This document shows positions 43,333-44,514 of a stretch of 44,514 nucleotides of DNA, piece by piece (position 1 is the first letter of the stretch; each line of letters starts with the position of its first letter). The notes under the pieces were generated by a model. That model was not told the DNA's origin. It ran no database searches and saw only the letters and a list, made by a program, of their open reading frames with translations. The DNA lies in NCBI GenBank assembly GCA_022360615.1, contig JAKSCL010000048.1:1-44514 (forward strand), written 5' to 3'. The stretch comes from Hyphomicrobiales bacterium (GTDB lineage Bacteria; Pseudomonadota; Alphaproteobacteria; Rhizobiales; JAKSCL01). The position numbers and the translations under genes are program-made.

Positions 43333-44514
43333 ATGGCGAAAGCAGATATGGCCGCAACCTCCGGCCAATCGGACACGACCGACATGGACCCCGATATGGG
43401 GGACGAGGCAACGCGGCATCAACGCATGGCCTCGGCGATACGCGCCCTGTCGATGGATGCCGTTGAAGCGGCAAAAAGCGGCCACCCGGGCATGCCAATG
43501 GGCACGGCCGATATCGCGACCGTTCTGTTCAGCCGCTTTATGAAATTCGACCCCACTCAGCCCGATTGGCCGGACCGGGACCGCTTCGTCCTCTCGGCCG
43601 GCCACGGCTCGATGCTGCTCTACGCGCTGCTGCATCTGACGGGTTATAAGGACATCGACGCGGCGCAGATCCGCCGCTTCCGGCAGTTGAACAGCCGCAC
43701 GGCCGGGCATCCGGAGTTCGGGCACGCCGCCGGTATCGAAACGACGACCGGACCGTTGGGTCAGGGGCTCGGCAACGCCGTCGGCATGGCGCTCGCCGAA
43801 CGCATCCTCGCCGCCCGCTTCGGCGACGAACTGGTCGACCATTACACCTATGTCATCGTCGGCGACGGCGATCTGATGGAGGGCGTCAGCCACGAGGCGG
43901 CGTCCCTTGCCGGTCACGTGCGGCTGTCGAAGCTGATCGTGCTGTTCGACGACAACGAGATCTCCATCGACGGGCCGACCAGCCTGACGGTCAGCGACGA
44001 TCAGCAGGCGCGCTTCGCCGCCTGTGGCTGGGATGTCAGCGCCGTCGACGGTCATGATCCCGAGGCCGTGGCCGCCGCCATCGAGGCGGCGCTCGCCAGC
44101 GACCGGCCGTCGCTGATCGCCTGTCGCACCGAGATCGGCTTCGGCGCGCCGACCAAGGGCGGCACCGCGGCGACGCACGGCGCTCCGCTCGGCGAAGACG
44201 AGATCGCCGGCGCCCGCGCCAAGCTCGGCTGGTCGCATCCGCCGTTCGACGTGCCGGACGAGATCCGCGACGCCTGGCGGCAGTCCGCGGCGCGCGGCGA
44301 AGATACGCACGCGTCCTGGCGGCAGCGCTTTGACGCAGCCGACGCCGATATCCGCGCGGCGTTCGAGCGCGCGACCATCGGTGAACTGCCGGCCGAACTC
44401 GACACGGCGATTGCCGCGCACAAGCGCGGCCTGAGCGAGGCGACGCCGACCGTGGCGACGCGCGCCGCGTCAGGCGACGTGCTTGACGTGATCAATGCGG
44501 TCCTGCCGGAGACG
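43333..44514 (+). CDS. tkt: Transketolase, 5' part (runs off the window)
   Basis: Transketolase uses thiamine diphosphate to transfer two-carbon units in the pentose phosphate pathway. The first 394 residues are visible out of roughly 660. The N-terminal signature [18 protein letters not shown], the GHGSMLLY loop and the ThDP motif [20 protein letters not shown] followed by [11 protein letters not shown] are intact. The first 24 residues are an extra, Asp/Met-rich leader; a start at 43348 is also possible. From about 43560 onward the gene reaches about 70 percent GC and uses mostly G- or C-ending codons, unlike its own beginning and the rest of the window. Confidence 0.93.
   Translation, partial: MAKADMAATSGQSDTTDMDPDMGDEATRHQRMASAIRALSMDAVEAAKSGHPGMPMGTADIATVLFSRFMKFDPTQPDWPDRDRFVLSAGHGSMLLYALLHLTGYKDIDAAQIRRFRQLNSRTAGHPEFGHAAGIETTTGPLGQGLGNAVGMALAERILAARFGDELVDHYTYVIVGDGDLMEGVSHEAASLAGHVRLSKLIVLFDDNEISIDGPTSLTVSDDQQARFAACGWDVSAVDGHDPEAVAAAIEAALASDRPSLIACRTEIGFGAPTKGGTAATHGAPLGEDEIAGARAKLGWSHPPFDVPDEIRDAWRQSAARGEDTHASWRQRFDAADADIRAAFERATIGELPAELDTAIAAHKRGLSEATPTVATRAASGDVLDVINAVLPET

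Noticed and set aside
1-44514. CRISPR array, integrase, transposase or toxin-antitoxin pair
   Set aside because: I saw no regularly spaced direct repeats and no protein with the motifs of these systems anywhere in the window.

Overview
The window is about 44.5 kb of ordinary-density bacterial chromosome, roughly 60 percent GC. It almost certainly comes from an alphaproteobacterium of the Hyphomicrobiales (Rhizobiales) type. The clues are a ChpT phosphotransferase of the CtrA phosphorelay, an EipA/DUF1134 periplasmic protein, an alphaproteobacterial RpoH, the yebC / ruvCAB / ybgC-tolQRAB-pal-cpoB-tilS-ftsH-glmM order, the DUF4164-zapA-6S RNA-ygfA-ymdB block, and rhizobial-style intergenic palindromes. 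I cannot name a genus. No phage, insertion sequence, CRISPR array, tRNA or rRNA gene was seen.

Layout. 1-4606 (minus): chpT, cheA (with a C-terminal receiver), cheW, cheY, then a terminator and the first codons of cheB. 4736-8321: an exported YHS protein (minus), eipA (plus), a large membrane-anchored coiled-coil protein of unknown function (plus) and a small membrane protein (minus). 8320-11252 (plus): rluD, rpoH and a peroxiredoxin-like protein. 11323-14308 (minus): purA followed by an unknown bitopic membrane protein. 14559-15497: an EamA transporter. 15505-18350 (minus): serC-serA behind a structured leader. 18545-19282: an outer-membrane beta-barrel with CtrA-type sites upstream. 19283-19886: no intact gene, but a decayed fragment of a SelA-like PLP enzyme.

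19887-36185 (minus) is one long collinear block: ruvC-ruvA-membrane protein-ruvB, two paralogous metallophosphoesterases (one Tat-exported, one membrane-anchored), ybgC-tolQ-tolR-tolA-tolB-pal-cpoB, then tilS, ftsH and glmM. 36283-38272: a cbiM-type cobalt transporter behind a cobalamin riboswitch, and a divergent TauE/SafE permease. 38285-44514: yebC, a soluble PAS chemoreceptor, ymdB, ygfA, 6S RNA, zapA, DUF4164, and a transketolase running off the right edge.

How it fits together. Much of the window concerns envelope maintenance and cell division (Tol-Pal, FtsH, GlmM, EipA, ZapA) and its regulation (ChpT, RpoH, 6S RNA). The most interesting signal is a set of TTAA-N7-TTAA motifs of the kind bound by the cell-cycle regulator CtrA. 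They lie about 80-95 nt upstream of pal, the outer-membrane beta-barrel, the chemoreceptor and cheA, in the same window as chpT. I found no convincing wholly new multi-gene system. The best unexplained items are two lineage-type membrane proteins (6288-7901 and 11323-12969), the membrane protein inside the ruv operon, and an abrupt rise to about 70 percent GC inside the terminal transketolase gene, which may be an assembly or recombination junction.
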